From positions 1 to 34,130 of IMG/VR virus record IMGVR_UViG_3300025769_000426: a DNA stretch of 34,130 nucleotides; one strand, 5' to 3'. Below are positions 17,174 to 22,608 of the stretch, one piece after another. The notes below the pieces were generated by a model. It did no database searches and was not told the origin of the DNA. It saw only the letters and a list, made by a program, of their open reading frames with translations. The position numbers and the translations under genes are program-made. The stretch comes from a virus. Numbering within the stretch: the first letter of the stretch is position 1; the number at the start of each line of letters is the position of its first letter.

Positions 17174-17325
17174 AATGTTTCGTTTATTGCTTGGATTATA
17201 TTCTTATTAACCTTTATATTTTTACCATTTTCTATTCTATCAATTGCTCTTCTCATAAGTTTAAGCTTTTCATCAATTGTTGCATCGAGTAGTAAATCCT
17301 TTAAAGAATAAATTTCTTTGCTCAC
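17170..17325 (-). CDS. Hypothetical protein, 51 aa (GTG start)
   Basis: The ORF starts with GTG overlapping the preceding stop (GTGA) and reads MSKEIYSLKDLLLDATIDEK and onward, ending NETL; its own stop overlaps the next ATG. It is a small helical charged peptide. The coupling at both ends, and the fact that it exactly fills the gap between two genes, support it. Function unknown. Confidence 0.6.
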   Translation of the reverse strand: MSKEIYSLKDLLLDATIDEKLKLMRRAIDRIENGKNIKVNKNIIQAINETL

Positions 17326-17444
17326 ATCGCCCCCCTCTCTCTTAAAGATTGCAAAGCCTGAGCTAGTGACAAGCGCCTTGCGTGCCTGAGTTGGCGTGCC
17401 TTGCGACGTGCTTTTATTACCTGTTTGAATTGTTGCATGTTCAT
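17322..17444 (-). CDS. Very basic small protein, 40 aa
   Basis: MNMQQFKQVIKARRKARQLR and onward: a single highly basic helix of Arg/Lys/Gln, ending QSLRERGAM. The frame is open further upstream, but that would overlap the preceding gene. The ATG at 17444 has a good AAGGATA ribosome binding site within the sequence AAACCAAGGATAA, the same leader that precedes the 65-aa gene. It may bind nucleic acid; this is inference from charge. Confidence 0.55.
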   Translation of the reverse strand: MNMQQFKQVIKARRKARQLRHARRLSLAQALQSLRERGAM

Positions 17445-17469
17445 TATCTTTTTATCCTTGGTTTGCTGA

Positions 17470-17667
17470 TTAATTATTTTGATAGCCTTCTCTAAATATC
17501 TTTGTCCACTTGGTGGAGACCCTTGGCTCAACTAATTGCCTAAACTTGCGATCACTTCTTATTCTTTGAGTGAATAGTTTGGAAGCTTCACTTGCGTTCG
17601 TGGCTTGGCAAGTTGCGAGGGTCTCAATCTCTTTGCCATTCTTTTGCTGTAGATAGTAAGTTGTCAT
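17470..17667 (-). CDS. Hypothetical protein, 65 aa
   Basis: MTTYYLQQKNGKEIETLATC...: a small protein with an N-terminal strand-turn-strand, an Ala/Ser helix (ATNASEASKLFTQRIRSD) and a basic end. Not recognised. It is the first gene of the leftward chain, preceded by AAACCAAGGATAATTAATG and by the promoter at 17728-17756. Confidence 0.6.
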   Translation of the reverse strand: MTTYYLQQKNGKEIETLATCQATNASEASKLFTQRIRSDRKFRQLVEPRVSTKWTKIFREGYQNN

Positions 17668-17727
17668 TAATTATCCTTGGTTTGAGTTAGTAAATTATTT
17701 TTGTGTAGCATGTGTGTCATTCCGATT

Positions 17728-17756
17728 ACTATCTATATATATAATGCCAAGGTCAA
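17728..17756 (-). promoter_or_regulatory. Leftward sigma70-like promoter
   Basis: Read on the minus strand, TTGACC (17756-17751) is followed after 17 bases by GATAGT (17733-17728, 4 of 6 to TATAAT). The spacer contains the alternating tract TATATATA. It is about 60 bases upstream of the first gene of the leftward block. Confidence 0.55.
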
Positions 17757-18189
17757 ACTTTATTTTCACTTTTACTCATAACAAAACAAAGCAATAACAT
17801 ACAAAAACAAGCTAAGTTGTTGATTCACAATAAGTTAAGAGGTCAAAATTGTTTTTAGAGTTTGCGAGGGTACAAGGTCATCTAGAGGGGTAAAAGCAAT
17901 TCTAGAGCCTTCTAGGGCATCTAAAATGGAAATGGCTTATTTCCTGTAGATTTAGTGGCTTATTGAGAATCCATTTCCACTCCGATGCTGATTTATTTAA
18001 TAAGAACAAACTAACAAGCGCTTACTTTATTTGCTTAAATGAAAAAAGGAAAAGCTTACTTGGTTTATTTGGTGTATTTGCTTAATCACCTGATCATATT
18101 TTTATGCCATTTCTGACAGTATTACATTTTTACCATGTTTTATGATCAAATATATAGCCATTTACTTCGCATAATAATGATTACGTCTA

Positions 18190-18225
18190 CTTTACACCTG
18201 TAAAGCAACTTGATTACTTAGTAAT
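18190..18225. repeat. Two adjacent palindromes
   Basis: CTTTACA-CC-TGTAAAG (18190-18205) and ATTACT-T-AGTAAT (18213-18225) are perfect dyads 7 bases apart. They look like operator half-site pairs for dimeric DNA-binding proteins, in a stretch with no gene. Confidence 0.5.
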
Positions 18226-18327
18226 TAGTGTAAATATACTAACTAGGGGGGGAGGGGGTTAAGGATTGGCTCGGCATAAATATTAATATTCATCACACCC
18301 CCCACAAATTTTTTTCGCTATAGCAAC

Positions 18328-18383
18328 CCCTGTGACCCTGTGACCCTGTAGCCTTATAACCCTGTAACCCTCAAGCCCTCTAG
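18328..18383. repeat. Seven tandem 8-bp units
   Basis: In strict 8-base register: CCCTGTGA, CCCTGTGA, CCCTGTAG, CCTTATAA, CCCTGTAA, CCCTCAAG, CCCTCTAG. The units diverge gradually, which suggests an old tandem array. Unlike a CRISPR array it has no spacers. Confidence 0.75.
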
Positions 18384-18393
18384 CCTTGGTTAC

Positions 18394-18480
18394 TGCTCCA
18401 CATTGCTCCACATAGCCCTCTTATTGGTAATATACTACAGCTAACTACAGCTTTGCGCAGACTTGTATAGCTTTGTGTAG
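18394..18480. repeat. Short direct repeats
   Basis: TGCTCCACAT occurs twice in tandem (18394-18413). ACTACAGCTA/T occurs twice in tandem (18434-18453), and AGCTTTG(C/T)G(C/T)AG occurs twice, 20 bases apart (18449-18460 and 18469-18480). They bridge the octamer array and the iteron units. Confidence 0.6.
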
Positions 18481-18494
18481 TCTACCTAACCTTG

Positions 18495-18527
18495 GAAACT
18501 TCCGCAAAATGTCCGCATTTTGTGGAT
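18495..18527 (-). repeat. Three 11-bp iteron units matching those in the initiator gene
   Basis: On the minus strand the sequence reads ATCCACAAAAT, GCGGACATTTT, GCGGAAGTTTC in perfect 11-base register. The first two are identical to units at 9815-9825 and 9870-9880, and the third resembles 9837-9847. They lie just downstream of the stop of the leftward PD-(D/E)XK gene. Confidence 0.8.
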
Positions 18528-18535
18528 ACTTTTAC

Positions 18536-18958
18536 TTAGTAAGTTTGTTTAAAGTAATCCCAATTATCCTTATGCTTCTCATGTTTAGCCTGAGAGTCAG
18601 GATTATGGGGGTACACAGCTATCCTGATGGCAGAGTCAATATCTAGGCATGGTATGATATACCAAATATCCTCAGACTCCACATAGGCCGCTAGGGCATC
18701 AATCTTAGTGCAATCCAAGGTATTTTTCTTTGAGCTACCTGTTGCCGTTGTGATCATATATCTCCCCATACCACCATTAGCTTTATCTATTACTTTGTTT
18801 TTAGTGCCTTTAATCTGTATCCTGAAGATCCTACCCGCCTGATTCATTATGATACAGTCTTGTGGTAGGTAGTCACCAAGAGGAGTAAATACCTCTAGGT
18901 TTCGAGATAGTGCCTCTGTGAAGAACTTTTGTTCATAGAGGTTACCTCTTCTTTTCAT
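18536..18958 (-). CDS. PD-(D/E)XK-type nuclease-like protein, 140 aa
   Basis: The protein opens MKRRGNLYEQKFFTEALSRN (Glu9), then has FTPLGDYLPQDCIIMN (Asp34) and RIFRIQIKGT (Gln48-x-Lys50). This order is the pattern of small PD-(D/E)XK nucleases in which Gln replaces the second acid. Related proteins include restriction-like and Holliday-junction-resolving enzymes. The later part (SEDIWYIIPC) is a usual final strand of the fold. Its start overlaps the stop of the upstream gene (ATGA). Substrate unknown. Confidence 0.6.
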   Translation of the reverse strand: MKRRGNLYEQKFFTEALSRNLEVFTPLGDYLPQDCIIMNQAGRIFRIQIKGTKNKVIDKANGGMGRYMITTATGSSKKNTLDCTKIDALAAYVESEDIWYIIPCLDIDSAIRIAVYPHNPDSQAKHEKHKDNWDYFKQTY

Positions 18959-19434
18959 GTCTCTATGACTTCAGTTTCTTTAGGCTTTGTTTCTCTTTTG
19001 AGAAGGGATCTCATTTCTTCGGGAGTCATATCTGAAGAGCCTAGTTTTACATTAGCGGATGCAGTAATGTTTGTGGGTCTGCCCTTGATAGTCATCATCT
19101 TGTCAAACAGGATAGATAGTGCATAGGGTAGGTTCTGAGGTGGTATATCATCTAGCTTGTCGTGAAGCATATTGAGTGAGTCAGTCACTAATGCTGATAG
19201 TTTGCTCTCAACAGCACCGACAAACTCCTGTTCAGTCATTTCTAGTTTGTAGGTAAGGAAGTGTCTGCAGTAGTTTCTGATGTCTTTCTGTTTGGCAGTA
19301 AGCATCTTTTCATTAATTATTTCCCCTTGCTTGGTAGCACTTGATTGTTTGCTTGCTACTTTCACGGCCGCTTCGATGACATCGTTTTTAAGGTCTTTGC
19401 TAAGTGCCTTAACCACCTTTTTATTTCTAGGCAT
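18955..19434 (-). CDS. Possible small terminase-like protein, 159 aa
   Basis: Basic N-terminus (MPRNKKVVKALSKDLKNDV) then helical throughout. The segment LDDIPPQNLPYALSILFDKM (about 95-114) followed by MTIKGRPTNI is reminiscent of the C-terminal half of some small terminase-type phage proteins. The match is from memory of pattern only and no N-terminal HTH is clear. It is transcribed away from terL, which would be unusual for terS. An alternative is a regulator of the leftward block. Confidence 0.35.
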   Translation of the reverse strand: MPRNKKVVKALSKDLKNDVIEAAVKVASKQSSATKQGEIINEKMLTAKQKDIRNYCRHFLTYKLEMTEQEFVGAVESKLSALVTDSLNMLHDKLDDIPPQNLPYALSILFDKMMTIKGRPTNITASANVKLGSSDMTPEEMRSLLKRETKPKETEVIET

Positions 19435-19455
19435 ATTATTTATTTATCTTATTGT

Positions 19456-19469
19456 ATTGACAAGTCAAT
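19456..19469. promoter_or_regulatory. Palindromic operator overlapping divergent -35 elements
   Basis: ATTGAC-AA-GTCAAT is a perfect 14-bp dyad in the 56-base gap between divergent genes. It contains TTGAC on both strands, so one bound dimer could cover the -35 box of both promoters. The HTH gene immediately to the right is the obvious candidate binder. The rightward -10 is not clear. Confidence 0.5.
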
Positions 19470-19490
19470 GTTAAACCTGTTCAAGGGGGC

Positions 19491-19892
19491 ATGGATAAGG
19501 AGGAGGCGAATCAGATATTAAAGGATAATAAGATGACTAAGGTCAGGTTTGCACAATTGATTGGATTAAAGGTTGGTACAGTCCATACAGCTTTTGGAGC
19601 TAATAAGCTTAGTCAGAGGATGGTTAGGAGACTTGAGAAGCTTGATATAAGGTCTGAGAAGAAGAAACCTAGTATTGTCGAGGGTATGATTAGGCAGACA
19701 ATGGATATACCTGTTAAGCAGACCTTGGAGGCTAAGATTATTGGGTTTCCTACAAATAAGTTTCTACGGATCATTAGGTTTACGGATGGTACAGAGGGTA
19801 AGTTTAAGTGTAAACCGAGCAAGCATCGCAAGATGGGTGAACAAGTATCGGTCAGGTTTATTGAGGGCGATATGTGGATGTTGGTTAGATAG
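19491..19892 (+). CDS. HTH regulator with C-terminal beta domain
   Basis: In this 133-aa protein residues about 14-50 (MTKVRFAQLIGLKVGTVHTA...) resemble a Cro/CI-type helix-turn-helix. Residues about 78-133 form a beta-rich domain (AKIIGFPTNKFLRIIRFTDG ... VSVRFIEGDMWMLVR). It is the first gene of the rightward modification/packaging block and faces the leftward genes across a 14-bp palindrome, the usual layout of a self-regulating switch. The start has AAGGGGG only one base before the ATG, tighter than normal. Confidence 0.65.
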   Translation: MDKEEANQILKDNKMTKVRFAQLIGLKVGTVHTAFGANKLSQRMVRRLEKLDIRSEKKKPSIVEGMIRQTMDIPVKQTLEAKIIGFPTNKFLRIIRFTDGTEGKFKCKPSKHRKMGEQVSVRFIEGDMWMLVR

Positions 19893-20825
19893 ATGTGGAT
19901 AGTCCCCAAAATGTTATCTCAATGTGTACAGGCTACGGAGGGATTGAGCTTGGACTCAGAGGAGCAGGCATGGATGTTAGAACAGTCTGTTACTTGGAGA
20001 TCGAAGTTTATGTCCAAGCTCTATTGGTTAAAGCGATGGAGGAAGGGAGACTATGTACAGCACCTCTGTGGTCTGATGTTAAAACCTTCCCATCATCAGA
20101 GTTTCGTGGAAAAATATGTGGCATCGTTGGAGGATATCCATGTCAGCCATTTAGCTCAGCCGGAAGGAGACAGGGAGAAGAAGACCCAAGGCACTTGTGG
20201 CCACACATCCGAAGACACATCAGGGCAATTAGACCTGTTTGGTGTTTCTTTGAGAATGTCCTCGGACATACCTCGATGGGGTTATGGAGAGTCCTGTCCG
20301 ATTTGGAAACAGAAGGTTACCGATGCGTATGGGGAGTATTCTCAGCGGAAGAAGTTGGCGCACCCCACCAAAGAAAAAGAGTCTTTATCTTGGCCATCTC
20401 CGAGGGCAGGAAATCCGGGGAGTCGGAAACCGGGGACAGGAGGGAAAGTGCTTTCGGAGGAAGCAAAGAGATGGGGGACACCACAGGCAAGCGACCATGT
20501 GGAGGGAGCAAGGACAAGGGTGGACAGTGGTCAGAAGTGTTTGGGAAGGGATTTGAATCGATTAAATTCCCATCAAGACCAAATGAACAACAATACGAAT
20601 GGGAAGCACCAAGAGTCGTGGGCAACACCGATAATGGGGGACGCACATCTCGCAAGCACTCCCGAAGCAGCGAAGAAAAGGTTGGAGGAGGGAAAGAAAA
20701 CACTAAGCAGACAGACAACGGGCAAGCTCAATCCGAATTGGGTGGAGCAATTGATGGGACTTCCCATCGGGTGGACAGACTTAGGCTCTTGGGGAACGGA
20801 GTCTGCCCACAAACAGCAGAATTAG
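19893..20825 (+). CDS. Overlapping reading frame, 310 aa, inside the C5-methyltransferase gene
   Basis: This frame is open for 310 codons across almost the whole methyltransferase gene. It starts with ATG two bases before the methyltransferase GTG (the sequence ATGTG holds both). The product is Trp/Pro/Gly/Lys-rich: LKRWRKGDYVQHLCGLMLKP near 46-65, repeated (S/A)WP(S/T)P and WGTPQASD elements, and an ending GKLNPNWVEQLMGLPIGWTD (about 278-297). From memory, the final motif recurs in phage proteins, some annotated as methyltransferase-associated, so this frame may be expressed. Alternatively the frame is merely kept open by constraint. If translated, a later ATG (such as 20010) could be the real start. 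Confidence 0.5.
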   Translation: MWIVPKMLSQCVQATEGLSLDSEEQAWMLEQSVTWRSKFMSKLYWLKRWRKGDYVQHLCGLMLKPSHHQSFVEKYVASLEDIHVSHLAQPEGDREKKTQGTCGHTSEDTSGQLDLFGVSLRMSSDIPRWGYGESCPIWKQKVTDAYGEYSQRKKLAHPTKEKESLSWPSPRAGNPGSRKPGTGGKVLSEEAKRWGTPQASDHVEGARTRVDSGQKCLGRDLNRLNSHQDQMNNNTNGKHQESWATPIMGDAHLASTPEAAKKRLEEGKKTLSRQTTGKLNPNWVEQLMGLPIGWTDLGSWGTESAHKQQN

Positions 20826-20866
20826 CATGGAGAACTTTATGGCAAAAACTTTCAGAGCAATCCTAA
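19895..20866 (+). CDS. DNA cytosine-C5 methyltransferase
   Basis: The 323-aa enzyme transfers a methyl group from S-adenosylmethionine to C5 of cytosine in a recognition sequence. Motif I is MCTGYGGIELGLRGAG (10-25), motif IV VGGYPCQPFSSAG (78-90, catalytic Cys83) and motif VI FFENV (118-122). Motif VIII is GAPHQRKRVFI (155-165), and motifs IX/X are VDRLRLLGNGVCPQTAELAW near the C-terminus. The region between about 170 and 290, where the target recognition domain lies, is low-complexity and Gly/Ser/Lys-rich, and it coincides with the well-patterned part of the overlapping frame. I take GTG at 19895 as start; an ATG at 19922 would begin right at motif I. No cognate restriction enzyme is evident, so a protective role is likely. 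Confidence 0.9.
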   Translation: MDSPQNVISMCTGYGGIELGLRGAGMDVRTVCYLEIEVYVQALLVKAMEEGRLCTAPLWSDVKTFPSSEFRGKICGIVGGYPCQPFSSAGRRQGEEDPRHLWPHIRRHIRAIRPVWCFFENVLGHTSMGLWRVLSDLETEGYRCVWGVFSAEEVGAPHQRKRVFILAISEGRKSGESETGDRRESAFGGSKEMGDTTGKRPCGGSKDKGGQWSEVFGKGFESIKFPSRPNEQQYEWEAPRVVGNTDNGGRTSRKHSRSSEEKVGGGKENTKQTDNGQAQSELGGAIDGTSHRVDRLRLLGNGVCPQTAELAWRTLWQKLSEQS

Positions 20867-21045
20867 TTTTTGGCCGCAAGGCGATAGGAAAACAAGGAGA
20901 CCTCCACGACACTCGGTGGGTTAGGATTGCTCTATTTTTATTATTAGTAGGTGGTTGTGCAAGAAACCCACATCCCGATCATGTAAAGGGTATTAGTTGC
21001 CCACAGGAAGGGCATGGTAAATGTCCTTTTGGATGCGATGACTGA
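20827..21045 (+). CDS. Putative small lipoprotein, 72 aa
   Basis: The frame has a hydrophobic stretch followed by a possible lipobox (RIALFLLLVGGCARNPHPDH, Cys near residue 44) and a Cys-rich end (CPQEGHGKCPFGC). The region before the hydrophobic part is long for a signal peptide and overlaps the methyltransferase end by 40 bases, so the true start is uncertain (ATG 20827 or 20839, neither with a strong ribosome site). A phage lipoprotein such as a lysis or exclusion factor is possible; this is not shown. Confidence 0.4.
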   Translation: MENFMAKTFRAILIFGRKAIGKQGDLHDTRWVRIALFLLLVGGCARNPHPDHVKGISCPQEGHGKCPFGCDD

Positions 21046-21259
21046 AACAAACTTTATGTTTGGATGTTATATTTCTCCTGAAGAACTTAGTCGTGGTTGG
21101 ATGCATTTTTGGACAAATAATGAGCTAAGATATCGTAAGGGAGAAAGAGATCCTGATTGCCCACCGAATACTTATCGTACTAATATACAAAGGAGATTAC
21201 CTAAGAGAGACACCAATTATAAAAATGGACAAAGAAACAGAAGCAAAGGAACAATTTAA
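21038..21259 (+). CDS. Hypothetical protein, 73 aa
   Basis: MTETNFMFGCYISPEELSRG... A small protein with an aromatic N-terminus (WMHFWTNNELRYRKGERD) and a basic Arg/Asn/Lys-rich end. I chose ATG 21038 because it overlaps the preceding stop; the frame is open eight codons further upstream. Unrecognised. Confidence 0.5.
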   Translation: MTETNFMFGCYISPEELSRGWMHFWTNNELRYRKGERDPDCPPNTYRTNIQRRLPKRDTNYKNGQRNRSKGTI

Positions 21260-21404
21260 GGGTGAAGTTAAAGGTTGCCTGAATCGATGGTTTGAGGAGT
21301 CTGATTTAGATGTGGAGCATCTGACAGGATCTTATGTAAAAGCATTACAAGAATGGTTGAATGAAGAAGTAATAGGATTTGAGTCTGAGATTGACCCCGA
21401 ATGA
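21225..21404 (+). CDS. Acidic hypothetical protein, 59 aa
   Basis: MDKETEAKEQFKGEVKGCLN and onward, ending SEIDPE. A small acidic helical protein; its stop overlaps the next ATG (ATGA), and it overlaps the previous gene by 35 bases. Unrecognised. Supported by the coupled chain of small genes. Confidence 0.6.
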   Translation: MDKETEAKEQFKGEVKGCLNRWFEESDLDVEHLTGSYVKALQEWLNEEVIGFESEIDPE

Positions 21405-21589
21405 ATGCATACAAACCAACAGGTGAAAAGTTGAATCCTTGGCCACAAGAGGTAGGTCGATTGAGTGAGGAGAATAAGGATTTAAAAAAGAAGATTGAGA
21501 AGCTAGAGGCTGAGAACCAAAACCTAAAACGCAGATGTTGTGATTTATTTAAGGAAGTCATCGAAAGTAATGCATCTAATGCAAGGTGA
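21401..21589 (+). CDS. Small coiled-coil protein, 62 aa
   Basis: Residues about 18-50 form a clear heptad pattern (GRLSEENKDLKKKIEKLEAE ...), indicating a parallel coiled coil, followed by RRCCDLFKEV. It probably dimerises. The ATG overlaps the preceding stop; GTGA at its end couples to the next gene. Unrecognised. Confidence 0.6.
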   Translation: MNAYKPTGEKLNPWPQEVGRLSEENKDLKKKIEKLEAENQNLKRRCCDLFKEVIESNASNAR

Positions 21590-21792
21590 AAATACCCAAG
21601 CAATATCATCCTCTTTATTGGACAAGATATGGTCGAGCGCTACCACCATCAGCGCAAAGATTACCACCGTGCGACTTGAAAAAGTTGGGGCCGCCACCAT
21701 TGAAATTAAGCCAAGAGAGGTTGGAGGAGATACGGAAGGGTTCAGTGTGGGTAAAGAAGAAATCCCGGTCAAAACGCTCGAAGAGGCAATAA
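21586..21792 (+). CDS. Small Pro-rich hypothetical protein, 68 aa (GTG start)
   Basis: The frame starts with GTG in a GTGA overlap with the upstream stop and reads MKIPKQYHPLYWTRYGRALP... It has a Pro/Leu-rich centre (DLKKLGPPPLKLSQERLEEI) and a very basic end (KKKSRSKRSKRQ). The 'GPPPLKLS.ERL.EI' segment looks like a conserved linear motif of small phage proteins. An alternative frame in the same place (21540-21824) is less likely; see rejected items. Confidence 0.55.
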   Translation: MKIPKQYHPLYWTRYGRALPPSAQRLPPCDLKKLGPPPLKLSQERLEEIRKGSVWVKKKSRSKRSKRQ

Positions 21793-21820
21793 TTGTGGGA
21801 ATGGAGATACAGGCGAGGCA

Positions 21821-22255
21821 GTGAGTAGACCCATATACGAGACACAGGCAGACCTCGATAATGAGGCAAAGGTAAGAAAGTTCCTTTCAAGTGAATGGGA
21901 GTGTAGGTTTATTAAGCTGAATCCTGTTAAGTGGAAGGTAGATTTCTTGGTTCAGAAGGGTAATAAATACAGTTGGGCAGAACTTAAATGCCCGAAGATG
22001 AACTATGGTGACTTTCCGTTTATGATCAGCTACAAGAAGATCGAAGCGGCTAAGTTATTGCATGACACAAGCAAGAAGAAGTTTAATTTAATATACAAAT
22101 GCAAAGATTTGTTATGCTTTCACACTTGGGACTTTGATAAGGAGTATACTTTTGAGTATGGTGGACGTACTGTAAGCACACGTGACCCACAGGATATTGA
22201 GCCTGTATTCCTGATTGATCCAAAGGATTGCACGATAGTGGAGGGGTATGCATGA
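21821..22255 (+). CDS. PD-(D/E)XK-type nuclease-like protein, 144 aa (GTG start)
   Basis: The protein has a conserved Glu in DLDNEAKVRKFLS (Glu15), WKVDFLVQKG (38-47, Asp41) and SWAELKCPKM (51-60, Glu54-x-Lys56). A later YKKIEAAKLL helix is typical of PD-(D/E)XK folds. It may cleave or repair DNA, possibly the host's unmodified DNA; this is an inference from its neighbours (QueD-like, deoxyribosyltransferase-like, DpdA-like). The GTG start at 21821 sits in GTGAGT. Its end overlaps the QueD-like start (ATGA). Confidence 0.65.
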   Translation: MSRPIYETQADLDNEAKVRKFLSSEWECRFIKLNPVKWKVDFLVQKGNKYSWAELKCPKMNYGDFPFMISYKKIEAAKLLHDTSKKKFNLIYKCKDLLCFHTWDFDKEYTFEYGGRTVSTRDPQDIEPVFLIDPKDCTIVEGYA

Positions 22256-22608
22256 AAACTAAAGTAACAGAGAAGTTTACATTTGAGGCGGCTCATAGAA
22301 TAGAGGGCATTGGTAAAGAGAACTCAAGGATACATGGTCATTCGCATGAGGTATATGTTACTATAAGTGGAGAACCTGATGAGCGATATGGGTGGGTTAT
22401 TCCGCATGAAGAGTTTCAAACCAAGGCAGGGGCAATTGTTAAGCAGTTAGACCATACATATTTAAATGAGTTTATTGAGAATCCCACTGCGGAAATGATA
22501 GCTCGGCACTTGTGGTTAAAACTAATGGATAAAAAGTTCCCTGATCATATTACCCTCGAATCAGTCAAAGTCTGTAAGGTTGGTATGTGCGTGGAGGTGA
22601 ATGGATGA
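22252..22608 (+). CDS. queD-like: QueD / 6-pyruvoyl-tetrahydropterin synthase-like protein
   Basis: The 118-aa protein belongs to the PTPS/QueD (6-carboxy-tetrahydropterin synthase) family, which makes the second intermediate of the preQ0 7-deazaguanine pathway. Metal-binding histidines are visible: FEAAHRI (His15) and RIHGHSHEV (His28, His30). The Asp-His pair is in QLDHTYLN (Asp67, His68) and NPTAEMIARHLW follows. The catalytic Cys expected just before HGH is replaced by Asn24 or Ser25, and the conserved C-terminal Glu of the V-x-V-x-E-T motif is Lys109. I chose ATG 22252, with GGAGGGG upstream, over an earlier TTG. Activity is therefore uncertain. Confidence 0.8.
   Translation: MKTKVTEKFTFEAAHRIEGIGKENSRIHGHSHEVYVTISGEPDERYGWVIPHEEFQTKAGAIVKQLDHTYLNEFIENPTAEMIARHLWLKLMDKKFPDHITLESVKVCKVGMCVEVNG

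Larger units (their letters stand above)
17668..18535. other. Repeat-rich non-coding region, candidate origin/control region
   Basis: About 870 bases hold no convincing gene. From left to right I see the leftward promoter and TCTAG(A/G)G-type boxes at 17881, 17901 and 17911. A 9-bp inverted repeat (17927-17935 with 17971-17979) comes next, then a duplicated TATTTGCTTAA with GCTTACTT elements (about 18018-18084). Two small palindromes (18190-18225) are followed by a G-rich tract (18246-18258) and a C6 run (18298-18303). Tandem octamers (18328-18383) and direct repeats (18394-18480) come before 11-bp iteron units (18495-18527). This density, next to genes on both sides, suggests replication initiation or regulation. 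Confidence 0.55.

Noticed and set aside
18040-18117. 25-codon plus frame MKKGKAYLVYLVYLL... in the intergenic region
   Set aside because: No ribosome site in a repeat-rich stretch; most likely chance translation of the TATTTGCTTAA repeats.
18328-18480. CRISPR-like array
   Set aside because: The units are 8-12 bases in tandem with no unique spacers of regular length, and no cas gene is present.
20317-20718. 133-codon minus-strand frame opposite the methyltransferase
   Set aside because: It is the antisense of the low-complexity recognition region, giving a Ser/Pro/Leu-rich product without motifs.
21540-21824. 94-codon plus frame ending exactly in the GTGA of the nuclease-like gene
   Set aside because: It overlaps the coiled-coil gene and the 68-aa frame. 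The 68-aa frame has a GTGA start coupling and the conserved-looking GPPPLKLS segment, so I prefer it, though not with certainty.
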